A DNA stretch of 64,000 bases. It comes from Sneathiellales bacterium (GTDB lineage: Bacteria; Pseudomonadota; Alphaproteobacteria; JANQFL01). The DNA lies in the NCBI GenBank assembly GCA_028277845.1, contig JANQFL010000074.1, forward strand, positions 1 through 64,000, in the 5' to 3' direction. Under the pieces are notes generated by a model that was not told where the DNA came from, searched no databases, and saw only the letters and a program-made list of their open reading frames with translations. Below, in pieces: positions 29,950-40,123 of this stretch. A program made the translations under genes and the position numbers. Position 1 is the stretch's first letter. Each line of letters starts with the position of its first letter.

Positions 29950-30543
29950 CTACTGGGGGAGACCCGGCGCTTCCATCATACCGACGTTCAGCGCCATCAC
30001 GTTGATCAGAATGCTCAGCAATACGCTCAGGACGACGATGGCGAAGGCGGTTCCGCCCGGCACCATCAACGCGGTTTTGGTAACGAACCAGGCATAGACC
30101 AGTACGGCGCCCATGGGGATCATCATGAGAACAAGGGCGCCCTGCCCGAACGTGGCGCCGATCGCGACGCTCGTGGCCGCGACGAACGCCTGGCCGATCA
30201 ACTGCGACCAATTGTAGGCGATGATGTAGGGCACGTAGTTGGCGCTGAGATTGAAAAACTTCGCGACCACGATCATCGCCAGCGGAAAGGCGATCCAATC
30301 GACGAAGAAAGCGATGGTGCCGACAACCGGATTCAATCCGACGGTCGCGCCGCCGTCACCGGGGTCGGGTGCGCCCTGCAGGGACTTGACCAGCAATACG
30401 AATGCCAGGGCCAGGAACATGGCGGTGAACGAACGCCAGAACCCCGAAATCGTCAGGTTGAAATGCCGCATGCCGCTCGGGTCGAACAGCGCGAGCCGCC
30501 AGGCGCCGTAGAGGGAGTTGAAAATTTCGTTCAGGCTTGGCAT
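29950..30543 (-). CDS. Yip1-like multi-spanning membrane protein
   Basis: 197 aa with about five hydrophobic segments (near 37-53, 73-100, 118-132, 135-152 and 160-185). The N-terminal half (NSLYGAWRLALFDPSGMRHFN then GFWRSFTAMFLAL) resembles small alphaproteobacterial membrane proteins related to the Yip1 domain. Function unknown. Its ATG overlaps the dapE stop, so it is the distal gene of a dapD-dapE operon. The linkage to lysine or cell-wall precursor genes may be only positional. Confidence 0.6.
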   Translation of the reverse strand: MPSLNEIFNSLYGAWRLALFDPSGMRHFNLTISGFWRSFTAMFLALAFVLLVKSLQGAPDPGDGGATVGLNPVVGTIAFFVDWIAFPLAMIVVAKFFNLSANYVPYIIAYNWSQLIGQAFVAATSVAIGATFGQGALVLMMIPMGAVLVYAWFVTKTALMVPGGTAFAIVVLSVLLSILINVMALNVGMMEAPGLPQ

Positions 30544-31700
30544 CAGCGGTCAAAATATCCGTTCAGGATGGTCTCGTAGATCCGGCTGAGCAGTTCCAGC
30601 TCGGCGACGGAGACGTGTTCGTCCACCTTGTGCATGGTCTGCCCGATCATGCCGAACTCGGCCACCGGGCAGTGATCCTTGATGAAGCGGGCGTCCGACG
30701 TGCCGCCGGTGGTGGACAGGTCCGGTTTGCGCCCCGTGACGCGCTCCACCGCGCCGGCCAGCAGGTCGCTGAACGGGCCGGGGGGCGTGAGGAACGGCTC
30801 GCTGCCGACCGTGATGTCCAGGTCGTATTGATTGCCGACGCCATCCAGTGTCTGGCGCAGCCGCTCCGACAGGGTGGTGCCGCTCCATTCCGTGTTGAAG
30901 CGGATGTTGAAGACCGCCCGGGCCTGCGCCGGTATGACGTTGGTCGCCGGGTTGCCCACATCCACCGTTGTGACCTCCAGATTGGATGCCTGAAAGTGAC
31001 CGTTGCCCTGGTCCAGCTCGAGCGCCGTCAGGGCCTCGAGATAGCGCACCATGTGCGGAATGGGATTGTCCGCCAGGTGCGGATAGGCAACGTGGCCCTG
31101 CTGGCCGCGCACCGTTAACGTGCCGGTCAAGGATCCGCGCCGGCCGATCTTGATCATCTCGCCCACTTCGTGGGGGTTGGTTGGTTCGCCGACCAGGCAC
31201 ACGTCGATGGTTTCGTCCCGCTGCTTCAGCCAGTCCAGGACCTTGACCGTGCCGTTGATGGCCGGACCTTCTTCGTCGCCGGTGATGAGCAGGCTGATGG
31301 AGCCGTTAGGCAAGTTCCGGCCATTGTCGGTGACGCGCGCCGCCGCCGTCACGAAGGCGGCAACGGCCCCTTTCATGTCGCTGGCGCCGCGGCCGTAAAG
31401 CCGTCCGTCGCGGATATCGGCGGCGAACGGGTCGACACTCCAGGCATCGCGGTCGCCGACGGGAACCACGTCGGTGTGTCCGGCGAAGCAGAAGTTGGGG
31501 CCGCTATCGCCAAGGCGCGCGTACAGATTGTCGACAGGCGGCGTGCCGTCTTCCTCGAAGCGCAGGCGATGACATCGGAATCCGAATTGGCTCAGCGCCC
31601 GTTCAAGCGCCGTCAGTGCCCCGGCGTCCTCCGGCGTGACGCTCGGACAGCGGATCAGTTCGCGCGCCAGTTCGACCGTATCGATATGCGACTCGGGCAC
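30543..31700 (-). CDS. dapE: Succinyl-diaminopimelate desuccinylase
   Basis: 385 aa from a GTG at 31700 ([16 protein letters not shown]), 19 nt after the dapD stop; GGAG lies 12 nt upstream. A longer open frame extends upstream through dapD but has no family sequence. M20 metallopeptidase motifs: [12 protein letters not shown] (metal His and catalytic Asp), [10 protein letters not shown] (bridging Asp), TGDEEGPA (general-base Glu and metal Glu) and a late [10 protein letters not shown]. It releases L,L-diaminopimelate for lysine and peptidoglycan. Confidence 0.95.
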   Translation of the reverse strand: MPESHIDTVELARELIRCPSVTPEDAGALTALERALSQFGFRCHRLRFEEDGTPPVDNLYARLGDSGPNFCFAGHTDVVPVGDRDAWSVDPFAADIRDGRLYGRGASDMKGAVAAFVTAAARVTDNGRNLPNGSISLLITGDEEGPAINGTVKVLDWLKQRDETIDVCLVGEPTNPHEVGEMIKIGRRGSLTGTLTVRGQQGHVAYPHLADNPIPHMVRYLEALTALELDQGNGHFQASNLEVTTVDVGNPATNVIPAQARAVFNIRFNTEWSGTTLSERLRQTLDGVGNQYDLDITVGSEPFLTPPGPFSDLLAGAVERVTGRKPDLSTTGGTSDARFIKDHCPVAEFGMIGQTMHKVDEHVSVAELELLSRIYETILNGYFDR

Positions 31701-31719
31701 AGGCGAAAAGGTCTCCGTA

Positions 31720-32565
31720 TCAGTCGCGCAATAGATCGTTGATCGACGTCTTCGACCGGGTCTGGGCGTCGACCTTCTTGACGATGACGGCGCAATACAG
31801 GCTCGGCCCCGGCGTGCCATCGGCCAAGGCGGCGCCCGGCATGCTGCCCGGTACCACGACCGAGTAGGCGGGTACGCGGCCGTAGTGGACCTCGCCGGTC
31901 GCGCGGTCGACGATCTTGGTGGACGCACCCAGATAGACGCCCATGGACAATACGGCGCCCTGCTCGACGACGACACCCTCGGCCACTTCCGACCGGGCAC
32001 CGATGAAGCAATCGTCCTCGATGATGACCGGCCCGGCCTGCAGCGGCTCCAACACGCCGCCGATGCCGGCGCCGCCGGAGATATGGCAGTTCTTGCCGAT
32101 CTGCGCACAGGAACCGACGGTGGCCCACGTATCGACCATGGTGCCTGAATCCACATAGGCGCCCAGGTTGACGAAGCTCGGCATCAATACGACACCGGGC
32201 GCGATGTAGGCCGAGCGGCGCACCACGCAGTTGGGCACGGCTCGGAAGCCGGCGTCGCGGAACCGGCTCTCATCCCAACCCGCGAACTTCGACGGCACTT
32301 TGTCGAACCAGTGCACCTGGCCGCCCGGACCGCCGGGGATGGTCGCCATGTCGTTGAGGCGGAACGACAGCAGTACGGCCTTTTTCAGCCACTGATTGAC
32401 GACCCACTCATCGCCGATCTTTTCGGCCACACGGCTTTCACCGGAATCGAGCGCCGTCAAGGCCAACTCGATGGCTTCGCGCACTTCGCCGCCGGTCGAA
32501 GGGGAAATGCTGTCGCGCTCTTCCCAGGCATTATCGATGACAGGTTGCAGCTCGGCTGAGGTCAT
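31720..32565 (-). CDS. dapD: Tetrahydrodipicolinate N-succinyltransferase
   Basis: 281 aa, close to the usual 274. An N-terminal helical domain precedes a left-handed beta-helix of hexapeptide repeats ([21 protein letters not shown] and [15 protein letters not shown]), with [19 protein letters not shown] in the active site. It succinylates tetrahydrodipicolinate, the step before aminotransfer and DapE. First gene of the dapD-dapE unit, 90 nt downstream of the HAD nucleotidase gene. Confidence 0.96.
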   Translation of the reverse strand: MTSAELQPVIDNAWEERDSISPSTGGEVREAIELALTALDSGESRVAEKIGDEWVVNQWLKKAVLLSFRLNDMATIPGGPGGQVHWFDKVPSKFAGWDESRFRDAGFRAVPNCVVRRSAYIAPGVVLMPSFVNLGAYVDSGTMVDTWATVGSCAQIGKNCHISGGAGIGGVLEPLQAGPVIIEDDCFIGARSEVAEGVVVEQGAVLSMGVYLGASTKIVDRATGEVHYGRVPAYSVVVPGSMPGAALADGTPGPSLYCAVIVKKVDAQTRSKTSINDLLRD

Positions 32566-32655
32566 AACGGATTCCCTTGACTTAGATGAACGCCCGGTGC
32601 GGCGCTGCGGCGGAAACGATGGAGCGGCCCGACAATACGCGCCGGCCTTGGCCTG

Positions 32656-33357
32656 TCAACCGTCCCCGGCCGTTAAAGCCTCCAGCCAGGCGACCAGGTC
32701 GTCCGTGACGTGATGCACGTGGTCTCCGTCCGATTCCTCCTGGCCCCAATGGCTGTCGGTGCGCACCCAGACCGTCGTCATGCCCATGGCGGCCGCGGGC
32801 CGCAGATTGCGGGCGATATCCTCGACCATGACGGCCGATTGCGGTCGGATGCCGTGCAGTTCGACCAGTTTGGCGTAAGGCCGCGGGTCGGGCTTGGGCA
32901 GATAATCCGCCGCCGCGACGTCAAATACCCCGTCGAAATGATGGGTAATGCCCAACCGCTCCGTCACATTGGCGGCGTGCTGAACGGATCCGTTCGTGAA
33001 GATGATTTTCCGCCCCGGCAACTCGGCCAACGCCCGGTCGAGAGCCGCGTTGGGCGGGATGGGGCTGACGTCGATATCGTGGACATAGTCAAGATAGTCC
33101 TCCGGCACGATGCCGTGGACCGTCATCATGCCGCGAAGCGTCGTGCCATGGTCCTTGAAATACTGCTTTTGAATGATGCGGGCCTCGTCCAGGCCGATCC
33201 GCAGATGGGTCGCCACATATTCGTTGATCCGCTTGTCCACCTGGTCAAACAGATTGCATTCGATGGGATACAGCGTGTTGTCCAGGTCGAAGACCCAGAC
33301 ATCCACTTCGCCGGGTACGATATCCCGGTCTTCGCGTTCGATGATGCCGTTCGTCAT
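32656..33357 (-). CDS. Pyrimidine 5'-nucleotidase, HAD family
   Basis: 233 aa. HAD motif I WVFDLDNTLYPIECNLF holds the nucleophile and acid/base Asp in DLDNTLY, motif II is KIIFTNGS, and motif III/IV is PKPDPRPY then AVMVEDIARNL. These match the SDT1/PHM8-like pyrimidine 5'-nucleotidases often found before dapD in alphaproteobacteria. It dephosphorylates UMP/CMP-type nucleotides; substrate by family. Same strand as dapD. Confidence 0.88.
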   Translation of the reverse strand: MTNGIIEREDRDIVPGEVDVWVFDLDNTLYPIECNLFDQVDKRINEYVATHLRIGLDEARIIQKQYFKDHGTTLRGMMTVHGIVPEDYLDYVHDIDVSPIPPNAALDRALAELPGRKIIFTNGSVQHAANVTERLGITHHFDGVFDVAAADYLPKPDPRPYAKLVELHGIRPQSAVMVEDIARNLRPAAAMGMTTVWVRTDSHWGQEESDGDHVHHVTDDLVAWLEALTAGDG

Positions 33358-33540
33358 GCCGACAATCTGGGGTCAATTGCCGGACAAGGCAAGATCGCTG
33401 GCGCTATTCCCGTATTTGGAGAGTAAGACGGCATTCTTTTATCTTAAGTGTATTTTAAGCGTCTTTGACGGATACTTTATTCTTGGCAGTTTCCAGCAGA
33501 AAACGGCGCCCAATATAGCCGTCGACAGGACAAAACGACG

Positions 33541-35238
33541 TTGCAAACGACGGATAAATCGACGCATTCGGAGAATCGCAGGCTGCGGTCGGATCGTGAC
33601 CGGTTCCTGGCGTTTGCGTTCGCCGGGGCCGATCTGCTGATCGAAATCGACCTGAAAGGCCGGATCGTTTTCGCCGAAGGCGCCATCAGCGCGCTGTCCG
33701 ACAGCGCCCGGGAATCCGACGTCTCATCGTTGGGCGGCCAAGCGTTCCTGTCCTTCGTGCATCCGAAGTTTCGCCAGCGGGTCAAGAACGCCATCGCCGG
33801 ACTGGCTGATCGGCAACGCTTCGGTCCCTTGACCATCGGTATTCTCGGTTCCGAAGGTGAATCCATGGATGTGGTTTTGTGTGCCGGCCGGTTGCCCCAT
33901 TCACCCAACACGTTTCTGACGGTTCGCTATCCCGAGCCGGAAGCCGGATTGGTCGAGACCCTCGGCCTGGACAGCACCGCCGTCATGGGTCTGCCGGACA
34001 AGGATGCCTTGGGCATAAGCGCGGTGTCCGCGCTCAACAAGGGCTATGAATCGGATGGGCCGCTCAGTCTCAGTTTCCTGGAACTCAAAGGTATCGAGGA
34101 TCTGCAGCGGCGTCTGGACGCCGGCATGGCGGTCAAGCTGCTCAAGCGGATCGCGGTCGAGCTGGAGGAATTTTCATTCGATGGCAGTTCCGCGTCCAAA
34201 TTGACCGACGAACGGTTCGGCGTGTTGCATGAGCCCGACGGCGACCTGGACCAGCTCAAGAAAGTCATTTCCGGCGAAGCGATCCTCAGCGATCCGGTGG
34301 GAGCGGGTGTCGAGGTGAACTCGACGACCATGGAGCTGACGGCCGACAAGTCCAATCATACGGAAAACATGCGGGCGCTGCTCTACGCCATCAACAAGTT
34401 CTCCGAGCAATCCGATGACCTGAGCTTCGATGACCTGGCCAACAGCGCGAAAACGGACTTTCCCAACATCGTGCGCCGGATTTCGGCCATGCGCGGAATC
34501 ATCGCCCGTGACGAGTTCGACGAGGTTTTCCAACCGATCGTCGAACTGGAAACGCGCCGCGTCCATCACTACGAGGCGCTGGCCCGGTTCCGTGGTCAGA
34601 AGGAAGGGTCGACGTTCGAGCAGATCCTGTTTGCCGAAAACGCCGGCCTGATCGCGGAATTCGACTATGCCATGTGCCGCCGGGTGGTTGCCAAGATCCT
34701 GCAGGGCAAGGTCAACGGCGAGCTGCTGCGAATCGGCGTCAATATTTCCGGTCAATCCCTGGAAACGTCATCATTCCGCGACCGCCTCGAGACGATGTTG
34801 AAAGCGCACCCCACGGTTGCCGACAATTTGCTATTCGAAGTCACCGAATCCTCGAAGATCGACGATTTGTCCGCCACCAACAAATTCCTCGGCTGGGTCC
34901 GGGAACGCGGGTTCAGGGTGTGCCTTGACGATTTCGGCGCCGGCGCCGCGGCGTTTCAGTATTTGCGCTCCCTTGATGTGGATTTCGTCAAGATCGACGG
35001 ATCCTATATCAAGGACGTGTTGAAGAACGGCGAGGACCAGAGCTTCCTCAAAGCCATCGTCGGGCTTTGCCGGGAATTGAAGGTCGATACCATCGCCGAA
35101 ATGATCGAAGACGAGAAAACCGTCCAGTATCTGCAGGCTCTCGGCGTTCCGTTCGGCCAGGGATATCTGCTGGGCCGGCCCAACGCCGGTATCGCCGCGG
35201 TCCCCGCATCGGTGGAGGTGCGGAAAAAACGCGCATGA
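33541..35238 (+). CDS. EAL-domain c-di-GMP phosphodiesterase with degenerate GGDEF
   Basis: 565 aa from TTG, with AGGA about 9 nt upstream. Residues ~20-130 look PAS-like. About 150-250 resemble a decayed GGDEF domain: LSFLELKGIEDL, then LTDERFGVL where GGDEF would be. From ~325 a full EAL domain follows: EAL at 345-347, Asn401, Glu433, DDFGAG at 463-468, Lys484, Glu520 and Gln540. All key phosphodiesterase residues are present, so hydrolysis of c-di-GMP is likely. No TM segments. Directly upstream of a diguanylate cyclase gene. Confidence 0.9.
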   Translation: MQTTDKSTHSENRRLRSDRDRFLAFAFAGADLLIEIDLKGRIVFAEGAISALSDSARESDVSSLGGQAFLSFVHPKFRQRVKNAIAGLADRQRFGPLTIGILGSEGESMDVVLCAGRLPHSPNTFLTVRYPEPEAGLVETLGLDSTAVMGLPDKDALGISAVSALNKGYESDGPLSLSFLELKGIEDLQRRLDAGMAVKLLKRIAVELEEFSFDGSSASKLTDERFGVLHEPDGDLDQLKKVISGEAILSDPVGAGVEVNSTTMELTADKSNHTENMRALLYAINKFSEQSDDLSFDDLANSAKTDFPNIVRRISAMRGIIARDEFDEVFQPIVELETRRVHHYEALARFRGQKEGSTFEQILFAENAGLIAEFDYAMCRRVVAKILQGKVNGELLRIGVNISGQSLETSSFRDRLETMLKAHPTVADNLLFEVTESSKIDDLSATNKFLGWVRERGFRVCLDDFGAGAAAFQYLRSLDVDFVKIDGSYIKDVLKNGEDQSFLKAIVGLCRELKVDTIAEMIEDEKTVQYLQALGVPFGQGYLLGRPNAGIAAVPASVEVRKKRA

Positions 35239-35361
35239 AACGGCCCTTTTTCCCGGTAATTGATACGTCCGGAAAGCCGTCAGGTTAAGTCCCCTTTAAA
35301 CACTGTTTCGTACATTGGCCGCGCCCAGCTAAGCGTATCAAGTTTGCTGAAGGACCCATCG

Positions 35362-37176
35362 GTGCCGGAACCCGCTGCCACAATCCGAAAGTCGATCGAA
35401 ACGCCGTCCGAGCATCGCGATTTGCCGGTGTCTGCCGCTTTGGCGCCTCTCGACATGACCGCATTGATCAGCACCTTTCCCGGACCGGCCGCCGTGACGG
35501 ATGGCCACGGTGTTTGCCTCGCATCCAATGAGTCGGGTGCGATGCTCGCCGATGTATTGGCCGACCCGGAAGGTGAAGCGTTCAAGCAATTAATCGTTCA
35601 GTGCATAACGCAGGGCCGGGCTTCGCAACAAAAATTGAGTCTGGATAACGGTGGCGAAGTTCTGGTGGTCGATATGACCATACTGCCGCTTGCGTCCAAT
35701 GACTCCGCGAATGCGGCATCACATCCCCTGTCCCTGTCCCGGGCGGTCGTTTTGGCGCATGACGTCAGTCATGAACACAAACTGTCCAGCGCCTTGGTGG
35801 CGTCGCGGCAACTGTTCCGTGACCTGGTCGAATGTTCAGCCGATTTCGCCTGGGAGACCGACCAGGACGGATTGTTCACCTATGTATCGCCGAACGGTGT
35901 TCTCGGATTTTCCGCCGGTGAGTTGGCCGGGCGGGATCCTGTCGACACGTTGACGGTGAGCCGCACGCAGTCGGCGGCATTTTCGACCCGGCAACGGATC
36001 GATAACGCCGAGATCTGGGTAATCGACGCACAAGGGCGCGATGCCTGTCTCGAAGTCGCGGCCGTGCCCGTGTTTCGCGACAACGAATGGATCGGCAGCC
36101 GGGGCGTATGCCGGGACATGACGGAAGCCCGCCAATACGAGACAGCGTTGGCCCAGGCTTATGAGCGGGAGCACGTGATTGCCGAAATCGTCGATGCCAT
36201 CCGTGTCGAGGGCGACTCTGCGGAGATGCTGAACACTGCCGCCCGACGCTCGGGCACCACGCTCAAGGCGGACTATTGCTGGATCAAACGTGTTGTCCAC
36301 GACGGAGACATGGTTCGTGCCGCGCATTGGTGTGCAAACGACAATGAAGATGACTCCGCGAAGTCGGACGTGCATGTGGAATCCCTGCTTCGCGGCTGGA
36401 ACGCGAACCAAGGCGGCGAAGCCATCGAGCTGTGCCACGGTGACAAGTCCATTCTCGTCGGGCCCTGCCGGGTCGGCGAGAAGCTGAACGGGGCGATTTG
36501 CCTGGTACGCAAGGAAGGCGATGAACCTTGGTCTTCGACCGACCGGGCGCTGTTGGAAGGCGTCGCCCGGCAGTTGGGCATAGCCCTGACGCAGATCGGT
36601 CACCGCGAGGAACTGGAACGGCTGTCCCGTACGGATGAACTGACCGGGCTTTTGAACCGGCGGGCGTTCGAGCCAATCGTGCATCGTAGAATGGCTCAGG
36701 CCAATCGGCACGACCGTGTCTGTGGTCTGCTGTATCTGGATCTCGACAATTTCAAACAGGTCAACGACCAGCTGGGCCACCATGTTGGCGATGAACTCCT
36801 GACCAGGTTCGCCGAGTCGCTGCAGGACGATAGCCGGTTGGGTGACCGTGCGGCCCGTTTGGGCGGAGACGAATTCGCGTTGTGGCTGGACGAAACCGAC
36901 CAGGAAGGTGCGGTCATCAAGGCTGAGCATGTCATCGATAATTTGAAACGGTTTTGGCATGACCAGTATTCGGACGGCCCGTTTGTCGGTGTATCCATTG
37001 GCATTGCCGTAACGAACCCGGCGGAGCCGGAAACGTTTGAGCAGTTCATCAACCGCGCCGACCAGGCGATGTATCAGGCCAAGCGCCTGGGCAAAATGCG
37101 ATGGGCATTGGCGCCGTCACCTGCGTTAACAACAGATTTGCCGTGCGCTGAGGAAAGGGGCGTCGACGAATGCTGA
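35362..37176 (+). CDS. PAS/GAF diguanylate cyclase (GGDEF)
   Basis: 605 aa from GTG at 35362, chosen because AAGGA at 35350-35354 is 7 nt upstream; the frame stays open to TTG at 35260. A weak N-terminal PAS is followed by a clear PAS (~135-260; FRDLVECSADFAWETDQDG), a GAF-like region (~280-430) and a GGDEF domain with RTDELTGLLNRRAFEP and GGDEF at 501-505. R492xxD495, five residues ahead, forms an inhibitory I-site, so the enzyme should be active and product-inhibited. No TM segments. It overlaps the DUF2336 gene by 7 nt. Confidence 0.9.
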   Translation: MPEPAATIRKSIETPSEHRDLPVSAALAPLDMTALISTFPGPAAVTDGHGVCLASNESGAMLADVLADPEGEAFKQLIVQCITQGRASQQKLSLDNGGEVLVVDMTILPLASNDSANAASHPLSLSRAVVLAHDVSHEHKLSSALVASRQLFRDLVECSADFAWETDQDGLFTYVSPNGVLGFSAGELAGRDPVDTLTVSRTQSAAFSTRQRIDNAEIWVIDAQGRDACLEVAAVPVFRDNEWIGSRGVCRDMTEARQYETALAQAYEREHVIAEIVDAIRVEGDSAEMLNTAARRSGTTLKADYCWIKRVVHDGDMVRAAHWCANDNEDDSAKSDVHVESLLRGWNANQGGEAIELCHGDKSILVGPCRVGEKLNGAICLVRKEGDEPWSSTDRALLEGVARQLGIALTQIGHREELERLSRTDELTGLLNRRAFEPIVHRRMAQANRHDRVCGLLYLDLDNFKQVNDQLGHHVGDELLTRFAESLQDDSRLGDRAARLGGDEFALWLDETDQEGAVIKAEHVIDNLKRFWHDQYSDGPFVGVSIGIAVTNPAEPETFEQFINRADQAMYQAKRLGKMRWALAPSPALTTDLPCAEERGVDEC

Positions 37177-38426
37177 AGATATTTCTCAACAAGGATAAAT
37201 CGAAGCAGGCCCGCCAGGGAGAACCTCTGACCTACGAGGAATCCCGGGAGCTGGCGCGTCATGACGATCCCGACATACGGCGCGAACTGGCGGCGCGGTC
37301 CGACCTGCGGCCGGAGGTTTTGTATTATCTGGCCGAGGACGCCGAGCCGGAAGTGCGCCTGCAGGTGGCGAACAATTCGGCCGCGCCTATTCAGGCCGAC
37401 CTCTTGCTGGCGACGGATAATTTCGACGAAATTCGTTGCGACCTGGCGCGTAAGATTGCCCGACTTCTGCCGGATTTGCCGGAGGACCAGCAAGGCCGTC
37501 TGCGCGAGATGGCGCTGGAGATTCTGGAGGTCCTGGCACAGGATCAGTTACCCCGCGTGCGGCAAATCCTGGCGGAAGAACTGAAGCACAGCGAATCGGT
37601 ACCGCGCCACATCGTGCAGATGCTGGCGCGCGATATCGAAGATATCGTGTCGGTTCCCGTACTGGAGTATTCACCGTTGCTGAGCGACCAGGACCTGCTG
37701 GAGATCATTGCCGGCGGCGCGGCGAAAAACGCCCTGAAGGCCATCGCCAACCGTAACACCGTGAGTGGTGATGTGTCGGACGCCATCGTCGCCACCCTGG
37801 ACGTGCCCGCAGTGGCGTCGTTATTGACCAATCCGTCCGCGCAAATCCGGGAAGACACGCTGGACACCATCATCGACAACGCCTCAGACATCAACGAATG
37901 GCACAGGCCGTTGGTGTTCCGGCCCGATCTGTCCATCCGCGCCGTCCGCCGCATCGCTGGTTTCGTCGCGCTGTCCTTGGTCGACACCCTGGTGCAGCGC
38001 CACGACATCGACGAAGAGACCGTGCGCAAACTGAACCGCAATATGCGCAAGCGCATCGAATCGGAAGAAATGGTCGATGGTGAAAGCCCGGCGGACCAGG
38101 CCAAGTCGCTGCAGGAAAAAGGCGAGCTGGACGACGAAGCCGTTATCAACGCCATCGGTTTGGGGCAAAAGGAATTCGTCATCCAGGCGCTGACCCTGTT
38201 GGCGGGTATGTCGGTTGAGGCGGTCAAGAAACTGATCGGCACCCGCAGTCCCCGCCCCGTAACGTCCCTGGCGTGGAAGGCCGGCTTGAGCATGCGCACG
38301 GCCATCCAGTTGCAGTTGAAAATCGCCAAGGTGCCGCCGCCCGACGTGCTGAACGCCCGCAACGGCTTCGATTATCCGCTCAGTGAGCCGGAAATGAAAC
38401 GGCAGTTGGAGATGTTCGCCGCCTGA
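37170..38426 (+). CDS. DUF2336 domain-containing protein
   Basis: 418 aa. An all-helical, HEAT-like repeat protein: SRELARHDDPDIRRELAARS, then PEVLYYLAEDAEPEVRLQVANN, and similar ~25-residue units through ~260 that match DUF2336, a domain found mainly in alphaproteobacteria. The C-terminal third contains NAIGLGQKEFVIQALTLLAG and SLAWKAGLSMRTAIQLQ. Cytosolic, no catalytic motif. Its ATG lies inside the end of the diguanylate cyclase gene, so the two are probably translationally coupled, hinting at a c-di-GMP-related partner role. Confidence 0.85.
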   Translation: MLKIFLNKDKSKQARQGEPLTYEESRELARHDDPDIRRELAARSDLRPEVLYYLAEDAEPEVRLQVANNSAAPIQADLLLATDNFDEIRCDLARKIARLLPDLPEDQQGRLREMALEILEVLAQDQLPRVRQILAEELKHSESVPRHIVQMLARDIEDIVSVPVLEYSPLLSDQDLLEIIAGGAAKNALKAIANRNTVSGDVSDAIVATLDVPAVASLLTNPSAQIREDTLDTIIDNASDINEWHRPLVFRPDLSIRAVRRIAGFVALSLVDTLVQRHDIDEETVRKLNRNMRKRIESEEMVDGESPADQAKSLQEKGELDDEAVINAIGLGQKEFVIQALTLLAGMSVEAVKKLIGTRSPRPVTSLAWKAGLSMRTAIQLQLKIAKVPPPDVLNARNGFDYPLSEPEMKRQLEMFAA

Positions 38427-38444
38427 CGGCGGACAGACGGCCGG

Positions 38445-39365
38445 TCAGCCGTGGGTGATCATGGTGCCCACGCCGTGCTCGGTGAAAATTTCGAGCAGCA
38501 AGACATGCGGGATGCGGCCATCCAATAAGGTGGCCGCGCGGACGGTGTTTTCCACCGCGGTGATGCAGGTTTCCACCTTGGGGATCATGCCGCCGTGAAT
38601 GGTGCCGTCGTCGATCAACGCGTGCGCCCTGTCCAGGTCGAGCTCGGGCACCAGATTACCGTCGCCGTCCATGACGCCGGCGATGTCGGTCAGGATGATC
38701 AGCTTGTTGGCGCCGATGGCGGCGGCGACGGCGCCGGCCATGGTGTCGGCGTTGATGTTGAGGGTCTCGCCGTCACCGCCCACGGCCAGGGGCGCGATGA
38801 CCGGGATGACCGACGATTCCTCGAAGGTATCGAGCAGGTCCGTGTTCACTTCGTGCGGTTCGCCGACGTAACCCAGGTCGATGAACTTCTCCAGATTGGA
38901 GTCGGGGTCCCGCTTGGCTTTTTGCAGGCGTCGGGCGATGACCATGCTGCCGTCCTTGCCGGAGATGCCCACGGCCGTGCCGCCGGCCTTGTTGATTTCG
39001 GTCACCACCTGCTTGTTGATCGACCCGGACAGCACCATCTCGACGATGTCGACGGTCGCCTTGTCGGTCACGCGCAGACCATCGACGAAGGAACTTTCGA
39101 TTTTCAGGCGGTCCAGCATGGCGCCGATTTGCGGTCCGCCGCCGTGCACCACGATGGGATTGATACCCACCTGTTTGAGCAGCACCACGTCGCGCGCGAA
39201 TTTTTCCGCCAGCGAATCGTCGCCCATGGCATGGCCGCCATACTTGATGACGAACGTTTCGCCGGAAAACTCGCGCATGTACGGCAGGGCTTCCGACAAG
39301 GTCCGCGCCTTGTCCAGCCACTGTTCGGCGTCCAGGTTGGTCGGGTTGGTTTTCGATTTGCTCAT
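38445..39365 (-). CDS. argB: Acetylglutamate kinase
   Basis: 306 aa from ATG at 39365. Amino-acid kinase fold with FVIKYGGHAM (phosphate-binding Lys), PIVVHGGGPQIG, GLRVTDKATVDIVEMVLSG and NINADTMAGAVA; IHGGMIPKVETC is near the end. It phosphorylates N-acetylglutamate in arginine synthesis. The N-terminal helix before ~30 fits the arginine-sensitive, hexameric type, which suggests feedback control. Last gene of the rpmH-rnpA-yidD-yidC-engB run, 67 nt after engB. Confidence 0.96.
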   Translation of the reverse strand: MSKSKTNPTNLDAEQWLDKARTLSEALPYMREFSGETFVIKYGGHAMGDDSLAEKFARDVVLLKQVGINPIVVHGGGPQIGAMLDRLKIESSFVDGLRVTDKATVDIVEMVLSGSINKQVVTEINKAGGTAVGISGKDGSMVIARRLQKAKRDPDSNLEKFIDLGYVGEPHEVNTDLLDTFEESSVIPVIAPLAVGGDGETLNINADTMAGAVAAAIGANKLIILTDIAGVMDGDGNLVPELDLDRAHALIDDGTIHGGMIPKVETCITAVENTVRAATLLDGRIPHVLLLEIFTEHGVGTMITHG

Positions 39366-39432
39366 GGTGTGCGGGTTATAACCCAATGTGGAGCCGTGAC
39401 CAATGCCCATGCGCGGCGCATGGCCGGCCGCG

Positions 39433-40107
39433 TTACTGGCGCGCCGGACCCTCGCCGGTCAGCTCCGCCAGGGCCGCCCGCATGTGCTCGACACCGGCCT
39501 TTTTGTGCGAACTCGTCAGCATGACCTCGGGATGACAGGCCACGTGCTTGACCAGCTCGTCCTGCAGTTTCGCCATTGTCTTGGCCAGGGCGTCGGGTTT
39601 GATCTTGTCGGTCTTGGTCAATACCACCTGGTAGGAGACGGCCGCGTCGTCGAGCATGGTCATCACGTCGTGGTCGCTGGGTTTGAGGCCGTGGCGGCAA
39701 TCGATCAGCACGCACACCCGCCGCAGGTTCGGCCGGCCGCGCAGATAGTCCCGGATCAGCCGGTTCCAGGCGGCGACCTTGGTCTTGCTGGCCTTGGCGT
39801 AACCGTATCCCGGCAGGTCCACCAGGCTGAGTCTCTCGCCCAGCAGAAAGAAGTTGATCTGCTGGGTGCGGCCGGGCGTGTGGGACGTGCGGGCCAGGGT
39901 GTTGCGGCCGGTCAGGGCGTTGATCAGGCTGGATTTGCCGACGTTCGAGCGGCCGGCGAAGGCGATTTCCGTCACGTCGCTCGGCGGAATCTGGCCCATC
40001 TGTACGGCGCCGATCTTGAATTCGCAGGCTTGGGCGAACAGCCAGCGGCCGTATTCCAGCCATTCGGCGTCGGTGTCGCTGGTATCGCCGGAGTGAGGCT
40101 CCGTCAT
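39433..40107 (-). CDS. engB: Ribosome biogenesis GTP-binding protein YihA/EngB
   Basis: 224 aa. GTPase motifs: G1 AFAGRSNVGKSSL, G2 around RTSHTPGRTQQINFF, G3 LVDLPGYGYAKAS, G4 VVLTKTDKIK and a G5-like LTSSHKKAG. It is an essential GTPase of large-subunit assembly in many bacteria. It follows yidC by 16 nt in a conserved ribosome/membrane-insertion gene run. Confidence 0.96.
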   Translation of the reverse strand: MTEPHSGDTSDTDAEWLEYGRWLFAQACEFKIGAVQMGQIPPSDVTEIAFAGRSNVGKSSLINALTGRNTLARTSHTPGRTQQINFFLLGERLSLVDLPGYGYAKASKTKVAAWNRLIRDYLRGRPNLRRVCVLIDCRHGLKPSDHDVMTMLDDAAVSYQVVLTKTDKIKPDALAKTMAKLQDELVKHVACHPEVMLTSSHKKAGVEHMRAALAELTGEGPARQ

Positions 40108-40123
40108 GCCGGACGCGGAGGGG

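Noticed and set aside
30543-32156. 537-codon version of dapE extending into dapD
   Set aside because: The first ~150 codons overlap dapD on the same strand in another frame and lack M20 sequence. The GTG at 31700 gives a normal-length DapE.
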